Shown here: in pieces, positions 16,488 to 19,355 of the stretch
Layout: each line of letters begins with the position of its first letter
How positions within the stretch are numbered: the first letter of the stretch is position 1
Origin: an uncultured Prevotella sp.
Lineage (GTDB): Bacteria; Bacteroidota; Bacteroidia; Bacteroidales; Bacteroidaceae
NCBI GenBank assembly: GCA_937874345.1
Contig: CALNBT010000028.1
Span: 1-19,355 of the forward strand
DNA length: 19,355 nt
Direction: 5' to 3'
Translations under genes and position numbers: made by a program
The notes under the pieces: generated by a model
What the model was told of the DNA's origin: nothing
The model's input: the letters and a program-made list of their open reading frames with translations, nothing else
Database searches by the model: none

Positions 16488-18157
16488 GTCAACTCCATTT
16501 GATAGATTCTTCCGCCAAAACCTTTGACAGAAAGTAATATTTCGACATTCTTCTTCCAAGCGACAGTCATCGGTTCGTTTGTCAATAAATCAATGGCCTC
16601 GACAATTTGTTCTTCCATGTGCAAAACGTCAAAAGCATGTGAAGGAATCTTCACTTTAAGGTCTACATCCTCAGCAGAGAAATTGACCACAATGAACAAC
16701 ACCTGATGATTGAACTTTCTCAAGAAAGCATAATGAGAATAAGGATTGAATGATAAATTAGCTGTTTGGGCATACATTAGATCAAAAAATAGTCCTTTTG
16801 AAATCACTTGATGGTCACGAGCCAAAGTAAGTATCCGTTGATATACTAAAGCCAAGGAACGCTCTTCATCACTCAATTGTTTCTTTTCGAAAAATCCTTT
16901 CCGAATCGTATCCACCATCCAATAATCGAAGATTGTGGTACGTCCATCTCTACCGCTGAATCCTTCTGCATCCATCCCTCGTTCACCGAACTCCTGGCCT
17001 GCATAAACCATCATGGGGTTGGTTTGGAGCAAGGCACAGACCATCAGACCTGGAATGGCACGACGGCCATCACCACAGAAGAAATCGCTGGCGATGCGTT
17101 GTTCATCATGATTTTCCAAAAAATAAAGCATTTGTGATTGAATATCATTCATTTTCTGCCACTGGTAAGTGATATCAGAAGCAGGACTATGACCACAAAT
17201 CACACGCCGCAGGCAATCGTACATGCCCACTTTATCATAAAGATAATCAAATCCGCTGGTAATATAATTTCGATATTGCTGTTGGTCGTACACCTCTCCA
17301 ATAAATAATAAATTCGGATAAACAGCCTTCACTTTTTGGGTAGCATATTTCCAAAAGGCTGACGGAACCATTTCAGCCATATCACACCTAAATCCATCAA
17401 TTCCCTTAGATGCCCAAAACAACAAGATATCTGTCATTTGGAACCACGTATCGGGTATCGGATCGAAATGTTCTGAACGCCCGCCAGCATCGCAGTAGTC
17501 GACACCATAATTAAGCTTTACAGTCTCATACCAATCGTTGGCACTGGGAGATGAAGAAAAACAATCGTTACCCGTTGCCTTTGCAGGATATTCCACATAA
17601 GGCATTTCTGCATCTTTCGATAAATCAATAGAAGGACTAAAAGGCTGTCCTGTACAATAATAGAAGTTATTATGAACAGAGAAATGCATATTCATATCAT
17701 CCGCTTCTCCTAAGTCACGGATGCCCTTCTTTTTGTTTATCGAGCGATATTGTCTGGCAACATGGTTAGGAACGAAATCCATCACGACCTTAAGCTCATT
17801 ACGATGTGTCCGCTCAATTAACGCCGTCCACTCCTCCATTCTTTTGTCTATGTTCACCGCCAAATCGGGGTCAATATCATAGTAGTCGGAAATCGCATAG
17901 GGCGATCCAGCTTTTCCTTTCACAATGGCTGGATGTTGACGTGGAATCCCAAATTCGGTGTAGTCTGTCGTTGTGGCATGTCGTAACACACCAGTATACC
18001 ATACGTGAGTCATTCCCAATTCTCGGACTTGTTTGAGAACAACGTCAGAAATATCATTCATCTTCCCCACACCATTCTCTAAAATAGTGCCATTCACGTG
18101 GCGTGTCAGGTTTCGGTTCCCGAAAAGACGGGTGAATATCTGGTAAATTATCATCAT
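16484..18157 (-). CDS. Cytoplasmic GH13 alpha-amylase family glycosidase
   Basis: This 557-residue enzyme has the GH13 (beta/alpha)8 barrel with all four conserved regions: VVMDFVPNHV (Asp127, Asn131, His132), GFRCDMAE with the nucleophile Asp259, FIGEVYD with the acid/base Glu288, and FLENHDEQR with the transition-state Asp351. A C-terminal beta domain follows (from about residue 460). No signal peptide is present, so it should act in the cytoplasm on glycogen or imported maltodextrin. Two ATG codons in a row (18157, 18154) are possible starts. The stop overlaps the AlaX-type gene by ATGA. Upstream are 203 bases with a tandem repeat and the fabD terminator, so it should have its own promoter, but no TAnnTTTG match was seen there. 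Confidence 0.93.
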   Translation of the reverse strand: MMIIYQIFTRLFGNRNLTRHVNGTILENGVGKMNDISDVVLKQVRELGMTHVWYTGVLRHATTTDYTEFGIPRQHPAIVKGKAGSPYAISDYYDIDPDLAVNIDKRMEEWTALIERTHRNELKVVMDFVPNHVARQYRSINKKKGIRDLGEADDMNMHFSVHNNFYYCTGQPFSPSIDLSKDAEMPYVEYPAKATGNDCFSSSPSANDWYETVKLNYGVDYCDAGGRSEHFDPIPDTWFQMTDILLFWASKGIDGFRCDMAEMVPSAFWKYATQKVKAVYPNLLFIGEVYDQQQYRNYITSGFDYLYDKVGMYDCLRRVICGHSPASDITYQWQKMNDIQSQMLYFLENHDEQRIASDFFCGDGRRAIPGLMVCALLQTNPMMVYAGQEFGERGMDAEGFSGRDGRTTIFDYWMVDTIRKGFFEKKQLSDEERSLALVYQRILTLARDHQVISKGLFFDLMYAQTANLSFNPYSHYAFLRKFNHQVLFIVVNFSAEDVDLKVKIPSHAFDVLHMEEQIVEAIDLLTNEPMTVAWKKNVEILLSVKGFGGRIYQMELT

Positions 18158-18172
18158 AACTTTTTTGCACGC

Positions 18173-18206
18173 TCAGCATTTTTATGGACTTCAGCGTTTT
18201 TATCGA
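18173..18206. repeat. Imperfect tandem repeat in the amylase leader
   Basis: TCAGCATTTTTATGGA (18173-18188) recurs as TCAGCGTTTTTATCGA (18191-18206), with 14 of 16 matches and an 18-base period. It lies 15-50 bases upstream of the amylase start and is probably within its 5' leader. It could be a duplicated regulator or RNA-binding site, or a neutral duplication. Confidence 0.4.
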
Positions 18207-18304
18207 GGTATTTATATTCATAATTACAAGGTTCAGAAATGGATTTATACATTTCCATTTCACCTTTCCAATCTCTCTCTTCTCTTTTAATAAACTTCCT
18301 CCAT

Positions 18305-18337
18305 AAATAAAAATACCCCTCATAAAGAGGGGTTCAA
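18305..18337 (-). terminator. Intrinsic terminator of fabD
   Basis: On the minus strand a perfect 6-bp GC-rich stem, CCCCTC (18332-18327) with GAGGGG (18321-18316), encloses a 5-base loop. One more T-A pair lies at the base, and the U-rich tail TATTTTTATTTAT follows. It starts about 28 bases after the fabD stop, so fabD is probably not co-transcribed with the amylase. Confidence 0.85.
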
Positions 18338-18360
18338 AAAGAATTAGATAGATTTGTAAT

Positions 18361-19251
18361 CTATTCCTCTATTCCGTGAGACTTGACATTCTTGTCAATG
18401 CGTCCAATCATACCTTGCAATGCCTTTCCGGGACCACATTCAGTAAAATCATCTGCACCGTCAGCAATCATATTCTGAACACATGATGTCCATCTCACAC
18501 TGCTTGTCAACTGTGCAATCAAATTTGCCTTGATGGTGGAAGCCTCCGTATGAGGTTTACCGTCAACATTCTGATATACTGGACATTTCGGTTCATTGAA
18601 AGCTGTATTCTCAATGGCAGCCTGTAGTTCATCCTTGGCCGGTTGCATCAAAGGAGAATGGAATGCTCCACCAACTTTCAAGGGTAAGGCACGCTTAGCA
18701 CCTGCTGCCTTCAACTTTTCACAAGCTTCATTAACAGCATCAATATTTCCTGAGATAACCAGCTGCCCTGGACAATTGAAGTTAGCTGGAACAACAGGAC
18801 AGTTCTCTTTGCTCACTTCTGCACAAATAGTCTCTACCTGTTCGTCGGACAAGCCAATAATAGCGGCCATTGTTCCTGGAACTGCATCACAAGCCTTCTG
18901 CATGGCCATGGCACGTGCGTAAACCAGTTTCAAACCATCCTCAAAGCTCAATGCACCAGCAGCTACCAAAGCAGAGAACTCTCCTAAAGAATGTCCTGCA
19001 ACCATTTCTGGCTGAAATCTATCGCCCATACAAAGAGCAGAGATGACACTATCAAGAAAAACTGCAGGTTGAGTAACCTTTGTCTCCTTCAATTGGTCGT
19101 CAGTTCCTTCGAACATGATATCGGTAATACGATAACCTAATACTTCATTAGCCTTATCATACAGTTCTTTTGCTAAAGGATTCTGGTTATACAATTCCTT
19201 TCCCATTCCTACGAATTGAGAGCCTTGACCAGGAAAAACAAATGCTTTCAT
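18361..19251 (-). CDS. fabD: Malonyl-CoA:acyl carrier protein transacylase
   Basis: FabD moves the malonyl group from CoA to the acyl carrier protein, supplying the extender unit for type II fatty acid synthesis in the cytoplasm. The 296 residues match the usual length. The N-terminal signature AFVFPGQGSQFVGMG is complete, the nucleophile Ser88 sits in GHSLGEF, the carboxylate-binding Arg113 is in YARAMAMQ, and the catalytic His198 is in GGAFHSPLM. It ends with the GPGKALQGMIGRI motif. It is a single gene here, with a consensus-like promoter upstream and a strong terminator downstream; no other fab gene is in the window. Confidence 0.97.
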   Translation of the reverse strand: MKAFVFPGQGSQFVGMGKELYNQNPLAKELYDKANEVLGYRITDIMFEGTDDQLKETKVTQPAVFLDSVISALCMGDRFQPEMVAGHSLGEFSALVAAGALSFEDGLKLVYARAMAMQKACDAVPGTMAAIIGLSDEQVETICAEVSKENCPVVPANFNCPGQLVISGNIDAVNEACEKLKAAGAKRALPLKVGGAFHSPLMQPAKDELQAAIENTAFNEPKCPVYQNVDGKPHTEASTIKANLIAQLTSSVRWTSCVQNMIADGADDFTECGPGKALQGMIGRIDKNVKSHGIEE

Positions 19252-19285
19252 ATTGTTGAATCTATTTAATATTTAATTTGAGTTG

Positions 19286-19317
19286 CAAAGATAATGGAAA
19301 ATCATGGCATAGACGAA
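19286..19317 (-). promoter_or_regulatory. Putative fabD promoter
   Basis: On the minus strand TATCTTTG (19293-19286) matches the Bacteroidota -7 element TAnnTTTG exactly. The -33 position, 20 bases upstream, holds TTCG (19317-19314), one mismatch from TTTG. Transcription would start near 19279, giving a leader of about 28 bases to the ATG at 19251. No FapR- or FabT-like palindrome was seen around it. Confidence 0.6.
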
Positions 19318-19355
19318 TATTTGACCTTCAAAGTATTACAACATCTTCTCACACA

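Noticed and set aside
16017..16559. Longer AlaX-type frame starting at 16559
   Set aside because: The extra 24 codons lie within the amylase C-terminal coding region and do not look like the family; the ATG at 16487 with ATGA overlap is a better start.
18054..18323. 89-codon minus-strand frame over the amylase start and its leader
   Set aside because: It overlaps the amylase coding region in another frame, runs through the tandem repeat and the terminator stem, and resembles no family.
1..19355. Mobile elements, CRISPR arrays, tRNA or rRNA genes
   Set aside because: Reading both strands showed no transposase or integrase family, no regular repeat-spacer pattern and no cloverleaf or rRNA signature.

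Overview
The window looks like a chromosomal segment of a Bacteroidota bacterium, most likely Prevotella or a close relative. This rests on an outer-membrane porin of the Bacteroidales 'putative porin' type, a DUF4468-type secreted protein, AT-rich intergenic DNA, weak or absent Shine-Dalgarno sequences, and promoters that fit the Bacteroidota consensus (TTTG, about 20 nt, TAnnTTTG). I saw no insertion sequence, prophage, CRISPR array, tRNA or rRNA. Most of the window reads as ordinary housekeeping and envelope genes.

Layout. At 1-327 (+) is the end of uvrB. At 456-3916 (+) come a secreted DUF4468-like protein, a 73-residue two-helix membrane protein and a large outer-membrane porin; the last two overlap by ATGA. 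Convergent to these, 4000-7032 (-) is a probable operon of menA followed by two acyltransferase-3 membrane proteins, the first junction also an ATGA overlap. Divergent from menA is an HD-domain hydrolase (7115-7753, +). At 8205-13976 (+) is a complete tripartite RND efflux operon: lipoprotein adaptor, AcrB-like pump and TolC/OprM-like lipoprotein channel. After 781 bases without a convincing gene (13977-14757), the rest is on the minus strand: an EamA/DMT transporter (14758-15801), a standalone tRNA-editing protein of the AlaX type (16017-16487), a cytoplasmic GH13 alpha-amylase (16484-18157) and fabD (18361-19251), the last with a recognisable promoter and intrinsic terminator.

How the genes fit together. 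The efflux genes form one machine spanning both membranes. MenA makes demethylmenaquinone for the respiratory chain; why it is translationally coupled to two acyltransferases is not clear. FabD supplies malonyl-ACP for fatty acid synthesis. The amylase lacks a signal peptide and probably acts on intracellular glycogen or imported maltodextrin.

The most striking non-coding structure is the menA/HD intergenic region. Two consensus promoters on opposite strands lie almost exactly on top of each other, bounded by two copies of the palindrome TTTGCAAA, and a run of 12 T lies inside the spacer of both. This looks like a mutually exclusive, possibly slippage-tunable, divergent promoter pair. No wholly new multi-gene system is evident; the other points of interest are the coupled gene pairs, the long unexplained intergenic region with a strong hairpin, and the altered zinc-site motif of the AlaX protein.
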